64,000 bases of DNA from Clostridium mobile. Lineage in GTDB: Bacteria > Bacillota > Clostridia > Clostridiales > Clostridiaceae. The notes below the pieces were generated by a model. That model was given only the letters and a program-made list of their open reading frames with translations. It was not told where the DNA came from and did no database searches. The first letter of the stretch is position 1; each line of letters opens with the position of its first letter. The stretch covers positions 92,700-156,699 of the forward strand of contig NZ_JAHLQF010000005.1 of assembly GCF_018918285.1 (NCBI RefSeq), read 5' to 3'. Below, one piece after another: positions 1-9,431 of the stretch. The translations under genes and the position numbers were made by a program.

Positions 1-6
1 CCATTA

Positions 7-444
7 TTACATTGCACTTATAATATTTAGCCTTTCCATAAAAGCTTCCGGCTTTCCTAGCTCAGAAAAACCATGATATTTATAAAATCCTTGAGCATCT
101 TTAGTAGCTAACATAAGTCTTTCAATATCTTTAATGTCAGGATGAGAAACAACACAGTCTATTAACCATTTTCCAAGACCTTTGCTTCTATAATCTTCAT
201 GAATAAATACATCTCTTATATAACCAAAAGTTATATAATCTGTAACTACCCTAGCAAATCCTATCTGCTTATCTAAGTGATACAAGCTAAAACAAAGAGA
301 ACTTTTTATAAATTTTTCAATTATTTCTTTATTCCTTTTTTCTGCCCAATAAGATTTAGCTAATAATTCATTTACTACGTCTACATTTACCTTTTCTGAA
401 TCTGTGGTTATTAAGAATTCTCCTAATTCATAAGTTTTATTCAT
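7..444 (-). CDS. GNAT family N-acetyltransferase
   Basis: This is a complete 145-residue single-domain GNAT protein, predicted to transfer an acetyl group from acetyl-CoA to an unknown amine in the cytoplasm. The acetyl-CoA pyrophosphate-binding motif RxxGxG is visible at R86-G89-G91, after the beta-strand 'GYIRDVFI'. The C-terminal 'GFYKYHGF' part is typical of the fold. An AGGAGG Shine-Dalgarno sequence lies just upstream of the ATG. It is divergent from asnS and has no operon partner in view. The substrate cannot be read from sequence. Confidence 0.85.
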   Translation of the reverse strand: MNKTYELGEFLITTDSEKVNVDVVNELLAKSYWAEKRNKEIIEKFIKSSLCFSLYHLDKQIGFARVVTDYITFGYIRDVFIHEDYRSKGLGKWLIDCVVSHPDIKDIERLMLATKDAQGFYKYHGFSELGKPEAFMERLNIISAM

Positions 445-608
445 GGTTTTTCCTCCTATTAAAATTTTCTTTTTAAAATTCTCTTTATTAATTTTTCAAT
501 TTTGCATAATGATTATATATTAAATAAAGATATTTTCATATATGTTTTTTATAAATTTTACCCTTTATTAATAATGAATTTATTTACAAAATTAGACTAA
601 ATATCACC

Positions 609-637
609 TTGACATAAACAGTATAAAATATTATAAT
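609..637 (+). promoter_or_regulatory. sigma-A promoter of the asnS T-box transcript
   Basis: TTGACA at 609-614 and TATAAT at 632-637 are separated by exactly 17 bases, a consensus housekeeping promoter. Transcription would begin near 644, just before the T-box leader. The stretch 445-600 before it is AT-rich and shows no gene. Confidence 0.85.
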
Positions 638-643
638 ATTTAG

Positions 644-930
644 ATACAGAAATATAGTTAAATACTATGAAGAGAAGAGTAAATATAGGACGTAACCATA
701 GCGAGTTGGTGATAGTGAAAGACCAATGTGAAGCCTTTATTGAAGAACATCTCTGAGTTTCTAACCGAAATCAATGTAATTTGAAAGTAGGCCTAGAGGT
801 ATCCAAAGCCTTATTTTTGGTAAGTATGTATTTTTACGTACTGATTTAGAGTAGGCCTTTTAGGCAAAATGGGTGGTACCGCGAAATTAAGTCTTTCGTC
901 CCTTTGTGGATGAAGGGCTTTTATTTTTAT
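644..930 (+). promoter_or_regulatory. T-box leader, asparagine specifier
   Basis: This tRNA-sensing riboswitch precedes asnS. The conserved antiterminator T-box GGGTGGTACCGCG is at 871-883. It is followed by a competing terminator hairpin (CCCTT 900-904 with AAGGG 913-917) and a T-rich run to about 930. The Stem I base pairs AGAGA (671-675) with TCTCT (750-754). Directly before the 3' strand sits AAC (746-748) followed by A, the expected position of the specifier codon, which reads asparagine. Uncharged tRNA-Asn should stabilise the antiterminator and let asnS be transcribed. The motif is direct observation; the specifier assignment is inference that agrees with the downstream gene. Confidence 0.92.
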
Positions 931-975
931 ATAATAATTTAACTTTAATATAATATAAATATAGGAGGATTTATA

Positions 976-2367
976 ATGGAAAAGGTATCTGTTAAGCAAC
1001 TTTTTAGAAACACTGAAGAGTTTATAAGTAAAGAAGTGTCAATTTGTGGCTGGGTAAGAACTGAAAGAATGTCAAAAGCTTTTGGATTTATAGAATTAAA
1101 TGATGGTAGTTTTTTTAAAAACATACAGGTGGTATTTAATGATGAGTTAAGTAATTTCGAGGAAATTTCTAAATTATCTATAAGTTCATCTATAATTGTT
1201 GAAGGAAAAGTAGTTGAAGCTCCTAATGCTAAACAACCTTTTGAAATACATGCAACAAATATAATTATAGAAGGATTATCAGATTCTGATTATCCACTTC
1301 AAAAGAAGAGACATAGTTTAGAATTTTTAAGAAGTATAGCTCACTTAAGGCCAAGAAGTAATACTTTCTCAGCTGTCTTTAGAATCCGTTCCTTAGCTGC
1401 CTATGCTATACATAAATTCTTCCAAGAAAGAGGATTTGTTTATGTTCATAGCCCAATCATCACTGGTAGCGATTGTGAAGGTGCAGGAGAAATGTTTAAG
1501 CTTACAACTCTAGACTTAACTGACATTCCAAGAAATGAAGAAGGTAAAATAGATTTTTCTCATGACTTCTTTGGAAAAGAGACAAATTTAACAGTAAGTG
1601 GTCAGTTATCTGCTGAAGCTTATGCTCTTTCTTTCAAAAATGTTTATACTTTTGGCCCTACTTTTAGAGCAGAAAATTCAAATACTGCAAGACATGCTGC
1701 TGAATTTTGGATGATAGAACCTGAAATGGCTTTTGCTGATTTAATAGATTATATGGATGTAGCAGAAGATATGGTAAAATATATAATAAGTTATGTTATG
1801 GAAAATGCTCCTGAAGAAATGGAGTTTTTCAATAGCTTTATAGATAAAGGTTTATTTGACAGACTAAACAATGTAGTAAATTCTGAATTTGCTAGAATAA
1901 CCTACACTGAAGCTGTAGATCTTTTAAAGAAATCAGGAGAAACTTTCCAATATCCTGTAGAATGGGGTATAGATTTACAAACTGAACATGAAAGATATAT
2001 TACAGAAAAAATATTCAAAAAACCAGTATTTGTAACTGACTACCCTAAGGATATTAAAGCTTTCTATATGAGATTAAATGATGATAATAAAACTGTTGCT
2101 GCTGCTGACTTATTAGTACCAGGAGTTGGAGAAATAATAGGTGGAAGCCAAAGAGAAGAAAGATTAGATATTCTTGAAAAAAGAATAGCAGAAATGGGCT
2201 TAAAGAAGGAAGACTACTGGTGGTACTTGGAATTAAGAAAATATGGAACTACAAAACATGCAGGTTATGGCTTAGGTTTTGAAAGAATAATTATGTACAT
2301 GACCGGAATATCAAATATAAGGGACGTTATTCCTTTCCCTAGAACAACTGGATCTGCAGAATTTTAA
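976..2367 (+). CDS. asnS: Asparaginyl-tRNA synthetase
   Basis: AsnRS charges tRNA-Asn with asparagine in the cytoplasm. The 463-residue protein has the family's usual length. An N-terminal OB-fold anticodon-binding domain ('[19 protein letters not shown]') is followed by a class II catalytic core. Motif 2 is around '[19 protein letters not shown]', and motif 3 is '[15 protein letters not shown]' near the C-terminus. An AGGAGG Shine-Dalgarno sequence precedes the ATG. The gene is controlled by the upstream asparagine T-box and ends at its own terminator, so it is probably monocistronic. Confidence 0.97.
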   Translation: MEKVSVKQLFRNTEEFISKEVSICGWVRTERMSKAFGFIELNDGSFFKNIQVVFNDELSNFEEISKLSISSSIIVEGKVVEAPNAKQPFEIHATNIIIEGLSDSDYPLQKKRHSLEFLRSIAHLRPRSNTFSAVFRIRSLAAYAIHKFFQERGFVYVHSPIITGSDCEGAGEMFKLTTLDLTDIPRNEEGKIDFSHDFFGKETNLTVSGQLSAEAYALSFKNVYTFGPTFRAENSNTARHAAEFWMIEPEMAFADLIDYMDVAEDMVKYIISYVMENAPEEMEFFNSFIDKGLFDRLNNVVNSEFARITYTEAVDLLKKSGETFQYPVEWGIDLQTEHERYITEKIFKKPVFVTDYPKDIKAFYMRLNDDNKTVAAADLLVPGVGEIIGGSQREERLDILEKRIAEMGLKKEDYWWYLELRKYGTTKHAGYGLGFERIIMYMTGISNIRDVIPFPRTTGSAEF

Positions 2368-2376
2368 AATAAACTA

Positions 2377-2405
2377 AAAACACCTAATTATAGGTGTTTT
2401 TTAAA
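2377..2405 (+). terminator. Intrinsic terminator after asnS
   Basis: A 10-bp perfect stem (2377-2386 with 2391-2400) closes a 4-base ATTA loop and runs into T-rich sequence ten bases after the asnS stop codon. Confidence 0.85.
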
Positions 2406-2534
2406 TTTTTTTGAACTTTTTAAAATTTATTTTAACTTTTTTGAATGTAACCGATTGCGTGGTCTTTCAATTTCCTAAAACTTTGATACAATATAACTGT
2501 ATTAAAAAGTATATGGAAAGGCGGATTTTATCCT

Positions 2535-3026
2535 ATGAATTTTAAAAATCTTTTTGTTTTGCAGGAGAAATTAGACCATCATATAGAAACTAAACATACT
2601 CTAAATGGTAAAACTCTCTTTTCTAATAAAATTTTAGCCCTACAGGTAGAGATTGCGGAGTTAGCAAATGAAACTCGCTGTTTTAAATATTGGTGCAATA
2701 AAGGGCCATCTGAAAAAGCGCAGATATTAGAAGAATATGTTGATTGCTTGCACTTTATTTTAACTTTAGGATTAGATAAAAACTACAATGAGGGAAATTT
2801 TTATATTCATAAGGAAAATTTAAAAGATAATTTAACAGATCAATTTTTAAATCTATACATAGATATAAATGATTTTGTGGTTTGCCCTTCTAAAGATCAT
2901 TATCAAACTCTATTTGAGGATTTTCTATGTCTTGGTTTAAGCTTAGGTTTTACAGAAGAAGATATAGAAAAAGGCTATGTGGAAAAAAATAATATAAATC
3001 ATGTAAGACAATTAAGTGGATATTAA
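2535..3026 (+). CDS. All-alpha dUTP diphosphatase (dUTPase_2 family)
   Basis: The 163-residue protein looks like the dimeric, all-alpha NTP pyrophosphatase group that hydrolyses dUTP to dUMP and pyrophosphate, keeping uracil out of DNA and feeding thymidylate synthesis. Metal-binding EXXE (E39, E42) and EXXD (E67, D70) motifs are visible in 'ALQVEIAELANE' and 'ILEEYVDCLHF', as expected for the MazG/dUTPase_2 fold. A good GGAAAGG Shine-Dalgarno sequence lies upstream. It is not the trimeric Dut family. The substrate could be another dNTP, but the 'NETRCFKYW' segment favours dUTPase. Confidence 0.82.
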   Translation: MNFKNLFVLQEKLDHHIETKHTLNGKTLFSNKILALQVEIAELANETRCFKYWCNKGPSEKAQILEEYVDCLHFILTLGLDKNYNEGNFYIHKENLKDNLTDQFLNLYIDINDFVVCPSKDHYQTLFEDFLCLGLSLGFTEEDIEKGYVEKNNINHVRQLSGY

Positions 3027-3029
3027 TAA

Positions 3030-3085
3030 TATAATAAATAGCCACCTCTCTGGATAAAATAATCTAGAGAGGTGGTTATTTTATG
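3030..3085 (+). promoter_or_regulatory. Hairpin that buries the SD of the YdcZ-like gene, with TATAAT just upstream
   Basis: A 16-bp stem (3040-3055 with 3062-3077, two G-U pairs in RNA, 6-base loop) is followed by TTATTTT. It can end dUTPase transcription, but its 3' arm also contains the Shine-Dalgarno GAGAGGTGG (3067-3075) of the gene starting at 3083. A TATAAT at 3030-3035 would place a start site near 3042, inside the 5' arm. No good -35 is seen. Confidence 0.7.
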
Positions 3086-3514
3086 TTAGGAATAATTTTT
3101 TCAATAGTTGCAGGAGTATGCATGAGTTTCCAAGGTATCTTTAATACGAGGTTAGGAGAAAAAATTGGCCTATGGGAAACAAATTTAATAGTTCAAGGCA
3201 TTGGTTTTATTATTACTTTGCTAATTGTATTTATTATTGGAAATGGAAATATCAAAAATGTAATGCACGCAAATAAAATATATCTACTAGGCGGAGTTCT
3301 CGGGGTTATAATTATTTATACAGTAATGAGAGGTATTAAAGACCTCGGTGCTACCTATTCAATTTCTACAATTTTAGTAGCACAGTTAACAGCTGCCGCA
3401 CTTATAGATGCATTTGGTTTGTTTGGATCAGAACAAATAAAATTTGGTATAACTAAGATAATAGGTGTAATAGTTATGGTAATAGGTATAATAATATTTA
3501 AATGGAAAGGATAA
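3083..3514 (+). CDS. YdcZ/DUF606-type small membrane transporter
   Basis: This 143-residue protein is almost entirely hydrophobic, with four to five predicted membrane spans. It begins 'MLGIIFSIVAGVCMSFQGIFNTRLGEKIG', matching the DMT-superfamily YdcZ (DUF606) family, whose members are about this long and thought to work as dimers or pairs. No substrate can be assigned. It starts 56 bases after the dUTPase gene, and its ribosome-binding site lies in the 3' arm of a stable hairpin, so translation may be gated. Confidence 0.8.
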   Translation: MLGIIFSIVAGVCMSFQGIFNTRLGEKIGLWETNLIVQGIGFIITLLIVFIIGNGNIKNVMHANKIYLLGGVLGVIIIYTVMRGIKDLGATYSISTILVAQLTAAALIDAFGLFGSEQIKFGITKIIGVIVMVIGIIIFKWKG

Positions 3515-3579
3515 TTGTGGGAACATTTATAGCTTATTAGTATTATAATATATAATGGAATAATTTTTAGGGGTGGGCT

Positions 3580-4776
3580 ATGTTTTGGTTCAAAAATAGA
3601 TTAAATGATGATCTAAAAAAGATTGTAAAAAGCAACTCTTATAAAAACATAAGAGTACTTATACATTGCAAAACTCTACATGAAAAAATAGAACATAGAA
3701 TTAAGAATTTAGGAGGTAAAGTAATAAGAACAATACCTTCTTTAAATTGCATATCTGCCAACATTTCCCCAAAAGTTATAGATAAATTGCTTGAGTATCC
3801 ATATATTAAATATATAACCTTCGATTCTCATGCTTTTTTATGTGGAGAAAGTATTTTATCTGCAAATGGTGTAGTATGGGGGGAAAAATATCGTCTTACA
3901 GGAAAAGGTATATGTGTTGGTATAATTGATAGCGGAACATATCCTCATTCTGACTTATTAAGTCCAAATAATAAAATTATAAAATTTGTAGATTTAATCA
4001 ATAACTATAAATATCCTTATGATGACAATGGTCATGGCACTGCTATAAGTGGAATCATATGTGGTAGCGGTCATCTTTCAAAGGGAGTATATAGAGGCGT
4101 TGCTGAAAATAGTTATCTATATTCCATAAAAACCTTTAATAATTTAGGAAAAGGTTATGTTTCTGATATACTATATTCTGTTCATAAACTTATAGAAGAA
4201 AGTGATGAATTTAATATAAAGGTTATATGTTTGCCTTTTGAAATCACCGAAAATGATAATTTTATACTCTCTCTTTTTTCAAAATTATTTAAATTAGCTG
4301 TTGAAAAAAATATAGTTATTGTAGTTCCATCAGGACATAATGGTAATGACGAATGTTCCATGAGGGGTATAGCAATTCTAGAGAATTGTATTACCGTTGG
4401 AGGATTAGATACTACTTCATCAGCTATAAAGCCTTACACTAATTCCTCTGCTGGTCCATCAAACAAAATAGAAAAACCTGACCTTTCTGCTGCTTGTGTA
4501 AATATATGTAGCTTAAATTCAAATGTAAATTTTCTTTCAGAAAGAAATGGAATGAAAATTTATCCACAACCTTTGGAGAGTCCTTACACATTTTACACAG
4601 GTACTTCCTGTGCTGCTGCATATGTTGCTGGTATTTGTTCACTGCTGTTTGAAAATAATCAAAATTTAACTTTTAATGATATATCATCTTTGTTTAAGGT
4701 ATCTTGCAATTTGTTAGATATTCCTAAAGCAATCCAAGGAAGAGGTACAGTAGACTTAATTAAGCTACTACCATAA
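3580..4776 (+). CDS. S8 (subtilisin-like) serine protease, AprX-like, non-secreted
   Basis: The 398-residue protein carries a subtilase catalytic triad: D117 in 'VGIIDSG', H152 in 'DNGHGTA' and S343 in 'GTSCAAAYVAG', with N254 a likely oxyanion-hole residue. Residues 1-90 resemble an I9-type propeptide or chaperone domain ('VLIHCKTLHEKIEHRIKNLGG'). No signal peptide or membrane segment is seen, so it probably acts in the cytoplasm, or in the mother cell or spore, as AprX-type proteases do. It has its own Shine-Dalgarno sequence (AGGGGTGG) and no obvious operon partner. The physiological target is unknown. Confidence 0.88.
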   Translation: MFWFKNRLNDDLKKIVKSNSYKNIRVLIHCKTLHEKIEHRIKNLGGKVIRTIPSLNCISANISPKVIDKLLEYPYIKYITFDSHAFLCGESILSANGVVWGEKYRLTGKGICVGIIDSGTYPHSDLLSPNNKIIKFVDLINNYKYPYDDNGHGTAISGIICGSGHLSKGVYRGVAENSYLYSIKTFNNLGKGYVSDILYSVHKLIEESDEFNIKVICLPFEITENDNFILSLFSKLFKLAVEKNIVIVVPSGHNGNDECSMRGIAILENCITVGGLDTTSSAIKPYTNSSAGPSNKIEKPDLSAACVNICSLNSNVNFLSERNGMKIYPQPLESPYTFYTGTSCAAAYVAGICSLLFENNQNLTFNDISSLFKVSCNLLDIPKAIQGRGTVDLIKLLP

Positions 4777-4850
4777 ACTCTATTGGATTACTTTTATTAT
4801 TAAGTAATTTATGGTAAAATATATTAAATAGTACTAAGGAGGTATTCTTT

Positions 4851-5366
4851 ATGTTAAGCGAAAGATTAAATAAAGCTATAAACGAACAGATTAACTACGA
4901 AATGTATTCCGAAAACATATACCTTGCTATGCAAGCATATTGCTCATCAATGGACTTAGAAGGTTTTGCTAACTTCTTTAAAGTTCAAGTGCAAGAAGAA
5001 AGATTTCATTCAATGAAATTCTTTAATTTTATAAATGATAGAGGTGGAAAAGTTAATATTGGTGCTATTGAAGCTCCAGAAAATGATTATGATTCTATCT
5101 TAGATGTATTTAAAATAGCTTACGAACATGAACAGAAGGTAACTCAGAGAATATATAATTTAGCTGATTTAGCTACTGAAGAAAGAGACCATGGAACAAT
5201 GAGCTTTTTAAAATGGTTTATCGACGAACAAGTTGAAGAAGAAAGTACATTTAGTTCTATGATAGCAAAATTAAAAAGAATTGGTGAGAATTCTGCAGCT
5301 ATTTACATGCTAGATGCAGAACTGGCTCAAAGAACTTTTACACCTCCAGCTGACACTGCTCAATAG
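4851..5366 (+). CDS. ftnA: Non-haem ferritin
   Basis: This 171-residue four-helix ferritin oxidises Fe(II) and stores iron in a 24-subunit cytoplasmic shell. Ferroxidase ligands E17, E50 and H53 fall at the same positions as in E. coli FtnA ('INYEMYSEN', 'QVQEERFHSMKF'). A further acidic site appears around 'DEQVEEESTF'. Length is normal for the family. The gene has an AAGGAGG Shine-Dalgarno sequence, appears monocistronic and ends at a strong terminator shared with the convergent fatty acid operon. Confidence 0.94.
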   Translation: MLSERLNKAINEQINYEMYSENIYLAMQAYCSSMDLEGFANFFKVQVQEERFHSMKFFNFINDRGGKVNIGAIEAPENDYDSILDVFKIAYEHEQKVTQRIYNLADLATEERDHGTMSFLKWFIDEQVEEESTFSSMIAKLKRIGENSAAIYMLDAELAQRTFTPPADTAQ

Positions 5367-5372
5367 TATTTA

Positions 5373-5405
5373 AAACGCCCCTTACAACAAAAGGGGCGTT
5401 TTTTT
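5373..5405. terminator. Bidirectional terminator between ferritin and accDA
   Basis: A 10-bp GC-rich stem (5373-5382 with 5391-5400) is flanked by T-runs on both strands. It can stop plus-strand ferritin transcripts and minus-strand fatty acid operon transcripts. Confidence 0.88.
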
Positions 5406-7149
5406 AATCCAATCCATAGACTCCTATATTTCTATATTTTTTGTATCTATTATCTAATAATTCTTCTAAAGATAATTTCCTAAGTTCAATAAATGACTTT
5501 ATTAATTCTTCTTTTATTGTATTAATGATAATCTCTATGCTTTCACTAGCATCTCCCTTTGGCTCACCTATCATTTTATCTATTATCCTAAAATCTAATA
5601 AATCTTTTGATGTTATCTTCATTATATCTGAAGCCTCTTCCGCTCTTTTAGCGTCCTTCCACAATATACTTGCAAAGCCTTCTGGGGATAATATAGAGTA
5701 TATTGAATTTTGAAGCATCCAAATCTTATCTGCTACAGTAAGAGCAAGTGCACCACCACTACCCCCTTCTCCAATTACAATAGATATAACTGGAACTTTG
5801 ATATTTGACATTTCTATCAAATTTCTTGCTATAGCCTCACCTTGACCTCGTTCTTCAGCTCCAACTCCACAATAAGCTCCAGGTGTATCTATAAAACAAA
5901 CTATAGGTCTGTTAAATCTTTCTGCTTGCTTCATAAGCCTTAAAGCTTTTCTATATCCTTCAGGATTAGGCATACCAAAATTTCTTTTTATATTGTCTTT
6001 CAAATCTTTACCCTTCTGCTGTGCTATTACAGTGACTGGAACCTCTTGTAAAAAACCTATTCCTCCTATAATACACTGGTCATCTCCAAAGTACCTATCT
6101 CCATGTAGCTCAACAAAGTAGTCAAATATTTTATCTATATAATCTAAAGAAGTAGGTCTAGAAGAATTTCTAACCATATTAACTTTTTGCCAAGGGGATA
6201 ATTTATCAACTATTTCTACTCCTTCATTTGTTTTTTTCTCTTTTATATATAAATCATTACTTTTTTCTTTCTTACTGTGTATTCTCAAGATAGAATAAAG
6301 TGTATCCTTTAAATTTTTTCTCTCTACTATCTTGTCTATAAATCCATGCTCCAACAGAAACTCAGCTGTTTGAAACTCTTCAGGTAATTTTTCCTTTATA
6401 GTTTGTTCTATAACCCTTTTACCTGCAAATCCTATTAATGCTCCTGGTTCTGATAATATAATATCTCCAAGCATAGCAAAGCTGGCAGTAACACCACCTG
6501 TAGTTGGGTCTGTTAGTACAGATATATACAATAATCCTTTTTCTTTAAGCCTTGATAGTGCTGAGGATACCTTTGCCATCTGCATTAATGAATACATACC
6601 CTCTTGCATTCTTGCTCCACCTGAGGCGGTAAATATTATTAATGGTAAACTTTCTTCCACTGCCTTTTCTATTGTTCTTGTAATTTTTTCACCAACTACT
6701 GATCCCATACTCCCCATTAAAAATCTACTGTCCATAACACACAACAAAGTTTTTTCTCCATTTATCTTACCAATACCTGTAACTACTGCTTCTCTTAATC
6801 CTGTATTTTTTCTTAGTTCAGAAATTTTCTCTTCATACCCTTCAAAGTTTAATGGATTTAAAGTATATACATTGTTATTTATTTCTTGCCATGTTCCATC
6901 GTCTATTATATCTTTAATTCTCTGATACGCTGGCAATCTAAAATGGCATCTACAGAAACCACAAACTCTATGATTTTCTTTTAAATCTCTAGTATAGATA
7001 ATTTGACCACACTTTTTACATTTTACCCACATACCATTTGGAATATTAGGCTTTTGCTCTTCTTTTACCAGCTCTTCCTTTTTTATATCTCCTAGATCGT
7101 GAGAGCTTACTGTAATATATTTAGTTTTCTTAAAAAGCCCTTGAAACAT
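5404..7149 (-). CDS. accDA: Acetyl-CoA carboxylase carboxyltransferase, beta-alpha (AccD-AccA) fusion
   Basis: This single 581-residue frame holds both carboxyltransferase subunits, which move the carboxyl group from carboxybiotin to acetyl-CoA to make malonyl-CoA. Residues about 1-295 are AccD: a zinc ribbon with C44, C47, C63 and C66, then a crotonase-like core ('[11 protein letters not shown]', '[16 protein letters not shown]'). Residues about 310-581 are AccA ('[29 protein letters not shown]', '[17 protein letters not shown]', 'GEGGSGGAL'). Together they equal the usual sum of the two subunits, so nothing appears lost. It is the last gene of the operon, 5 bases after accC. Most bacteria keep accD and accA separate, so the fusion is notable. 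Confidence 0.95.
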   Translation of the reverse strand: MFQGLFKKTKYITVSSHDLGDIKKEELVKEEQKPNIPNGMWVKCKKCGQIIYTRDLKENHRVCGFCRCHFRLPAYQRIKDIIDDGTWQEINNNVYTLNPLNFEGYEEKISELRKNTGLREAVVTGIGKINGEKTLLCVMDSRFLMGSMGSVVGEKITRTIEKAVEESLPLIIFTASGGARMQEGMYSLMQMAKVSSALSRLKEKGLLYISVLTDPTTGGVTASFAMLGDIILSEPGALIGFAGKRVIEQTIKEKLPEEFQTAEFLLEHGFIDKIVERKNLKDTLYSILRIHSKKEKSNDLYIKEKKTNEGVEIVDKLSPWQKVNMVRNSSRPTSLDYIDKIFDYFVELHGDRYFGDDQCIIGGIGFLQEVPVTVIAQQKGKDLKDNIKRNFGMPNPEGYRKALRLMKQAERFNRPIVCFIDTPGAYCGVGAEERGQGEAIARNLIEMSNIKVPVISIVIGEGGSGGALALTVADKIWMLQNSIYSILSPEGFASILWKDAKRAEEASDIMKITSKDLLDFRIIDKMIGEPKGDASESIEIIINTIKEELIKSFIELRKLSLEELLDNRYKKYRNIGVYGLD

Positions 7150-7154
7150 CTATA

Positions 7155-8501
7155 TCATCTCCTATTATGGTTTCTGTTAATAAACCCTGTATGGTAGTCA
7201 CCTTTAATAAAGTTAAAATCATTTATTATATTAAATTGATAATCTATATTAGTTTTTACTCCTTCAATTAAAAATTCAGTCAATGCTCTCCTCATTTTAT
7301 TTATTGCTTCTTCTCTATCTTTTCCATAAACTATTAGCTTAGCCATCATTGAATCATAATTTGGAGGTATTACATACCCATCATATAAATGAGTATCTAC
7401 CCTCACTCCTGGTCCTCCTGGCATGAATAGAATCCTAACTTGACCTGGTGAAGGCATAAAATCTCTTTCTGGGTCCTCTGCATTTATTCTACATTCGATT
7501 GAATGTCCTTGCAGTTTTATTTCTTCTTGACTTATGTTTAATCTTTCTCCTGATGCAATCTTAATTTGTTCTTTTATAAGATCTATTCCCGTAATAAGTT
7601 CTGTTATTGGATGTTCAACTTGAATTCTTGTATTCATTTCCATAAAATAGAATTGATTATTATTATCTAGTAAAAATTCAATGGTACCTGCATTTTTATA
7701 GCCTACATATTCTGCTCCTTTTATAGCTGCTTCTCCCATTCTCTTTCTTAATTCTAACGTCATTATAGGACAAGGAGCCTCTTCCAATATCTTTTGATTT
7801 CTCCTTTGAATGGAACAATCTCTTTCTCCTAGATAAATAATATTTCCATAATTATCTCCTAGAATCTGTATCTCTACATGCCTTGGGTTTTCTAAATATT
7901 TTTCTATATACATAGTATCATCGCCAAAAGCTACTTTAGCTTCTGCTCTAGCTGTCTGAAGTGACTTTATCAACTCTTTCTCTTCTCTAACAATTCTAAT
8001 TCCTCTGCCTCCACCACCAGCAGAAGCTTTAATCATAACTGGATATCCTATTTTATTAGCATCTTTTATTGCATCTCCGTCGCTTAAGATTGGAGTTTTA
8101 CTCCCTGGAATAACTGGAACCCCTGCTTCTATCATCATTTCTCTAGCTTTTGATTTATTACCCATTTTTTCTATAACTTCTGAATCAGGACCTATAAATG
8201 TTATATTACATTCTCTACACATATCTGCAAACTTGCTGTTTTCAGATAAAAATCCAAAACCTGGATGTATAGCTTGTGCTCCACTGAGCACAGTTGCACT
8301 TATTATGTTATTCATATTTAAATAGCTATCTTTAGGAGAAGGCGGTCCTATACAAACTGCCTCATCAGCCATTTGAACATGTAATGCTTCTCTATCAGCT
8401 GTTGAATATACAGCAACTGTTTCTATTCCCATTTCCCTACAAGCTCTAATTATTCTAACAGCTATTTCTCCTCTATTGGCAATCAGTATTTTATTGAACA
8501 T
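7155..8501 (-). CDS. accC: Biotin carboxylase subunit of acetyl-CoA carboxylase
   Basis: AccC uses ATP and bicarbonate to carboxylate biotin on AccB, the first half of malonyl-CoA synthesis. The 448-residue length is standard. The N-terminal '[21 protein letters not shown]' biotin-carboxylase domain is followed by an ATP-grasp core with the glycine-rich loop '[14 protein letters not shown]' and the active-site segment '[14 protein letters not shown]', then the C-terminal domain ('[12 protein letters not shown]'). It lies 4 bases from fabZ and 5 bases from accDA, indicating cotranscription. Confidence 0.97.
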   Translation of the reverse strand: MFNKILIANRGEIAVRIIRACREMGIETVAVYSTADREALHVQMADEAVCIGPPSPKDSYLNMNNIISATVLSGAQAIHPGFGFLSENSKFADMCRECNITFIGPDSEVIEKMGNKSKAREMMIEAGVPVIPGSKTPILSDGDAIKDANKIGYPVMIKASAGGGGRGIRIVREEKELIKSLQTARAEAKVAFGDDTMYIEKYLENPRHVEIQILGDNYGNIIYLGERDCSIQRRNQKILEEAPCPIMTLELRKRMGEAAIKGAEYVGYKNAGTIEFLLDNNNQFYFMEMNTRIQVEHPITELITGIDLIKEQIKIASGERLNISQEEIKLQGHSIECRINAEDPERDFMPSPGQVRILFMPGGPGVRVDTHLYDGYVIPPNYDSMMAKLIVYGKDREEAINKMRRALTEFLIEGVKTNIDYQFNIINDFNFIKGDYHTGFINRNHNRR

Positions 8502-8505
8502 ATCA

Positions 8506-8937
8506 TCACCCTATCATAACCATTATTTCCGCTTCTGCTGCTTTTTCACCATTCACAGTAGCTATCGCACTAGCTATTCCTGCTACTCCTTTTAACTTAA
8601 TTAATTCCACTTCCAGTTTTAAAGTATCTCCTGGCACTACTTTCCTTCTAAATCTAGCTTTATTTATCCCTGCAAAGTAAGCTGTTTTTCCTTTAAACTC
8701 TTCTAAACTTAAAACAGCTACTGCCCCCACTTGAGCTAACGCTTCTATAATTAAGACTCCTGGCATTACAGGCTCCTGTGGAAAATGCCCCTGAAAAAAA
8801 TATTCATTCATGGTAACATTTTTGTATCCTATAGCCTTTTTTCCTGGCTCAATATCAGCAATCTTATCAATTAATAAAAAAGGATATCTATGAGGTAATA
8901 TCTCCATTATTTCATTAATATTTAAACCTTTATTCAT
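8506..8937 (-). CDS. fabZ: 3-hydroxyacyl-ACP dehydratase FabZ
   Basis: FabZ dehydrates 3-hydroxyacyl-ACP to trans-2-enoyl-ACP in each elongation cycle. The 143-residue hotdog-fold protein shows the catalytic pair H51 ('[15 protein letters not shown]') and E65 ('LIIEALAQ'). It sits between accB and accC, a common order in clostridial fatty acid operons. Confidence 0.97.
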   Translation of the reverse strand: MNKGLNINEIMEILPHRYPFLLIDKIADIEPGKKAIGYKNVTMNEYFFQGHFPQEPVMPGVLIIEALAQVGAVAVLSLEEFKGKTAYFAGINKARFRRKVVPGDTLKLEVELIKLKGVAGIASAIATVNGEKAAEAEIMVMIG

Positions 8938-8958
8938 TATCTCACCTTCATTTTAAAT

Positions 8959-9429
8959 CTAATATTTAATCTTAAATAGTTCTCCTCCATACTCTACCAT
9001 GCTTCCTTCTTCAACCATTATTTCTACTACTTCTCCATCTACTTCACTATAGATTTCATTCATTAGTTTCATGGCTTCAATAATGCATAAAACCTCTCCC
9101 TTTTTTACCTTGCTTCCTACTTTAACAAAAGGCTCTTTATCTGGAGATGGTGATGAGTAGAAGGTACCAACTATTGGCGAACAAATAATCTTAATATTTT
9201 CTTCATCATCTTCCTTTTCTTCTATTTTATTCTGTACTTCCTCTACCACATCTCTTACCTTTATATCCTCTACCATGGTAGATAAGCTTTCCTCTTTAAA
9301 TTCCTTAACATACACTCTTTCACATTCTTTTGTAATTTTTATAGATAATCCATTTTCCTGAATTTCTAAATTAGTAACTTTAGAATTACTTACCACTTTT
9401 ATTAATTCAGCTATTCCTTTAAAATCCAT
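8959..9429 (-). CDS. accB: Biotin carboxyl carrier protein of acetyl-CoA carboxylase
   Basis: AccB carries biotin between AccC and the carboxyltransferase. The C-terminal biotinyl domain contains the attachment motif 'EAMKLMNEI' with K121 as the modified lysine, and the preceding '[19 protein letters not shown]' gives the ACC-specific thumb loop. Residues about 40-80 form an acidic, low-complexity linker. The 156-residue length is normal. It starts two bases after the fabF stop, so translation is probably coupled. Confidence 0.96.
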   Translation of the reverse strand: MDFKGIAELIKVVSNSKVTNLEIQENGLSIKITKECERVYVKEFKEESLSTMVEDIKVRDVVEEVQNKIEEKEDDEENIKIICSPIVGTFYSSPSPDKEPFVKVGSKVKKGEVLCIIEAMKLMNEIYSEVDGEVVEIMVEEGSMVEYGGELFKIKY

Positions 9430-9431
9430 AT

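Noticed and set aside
811..999. A 62-codon minus-strand frame over the asnS leader
   Set aside because: It overlaps the T-box and the asnS start and has no ribosome site.
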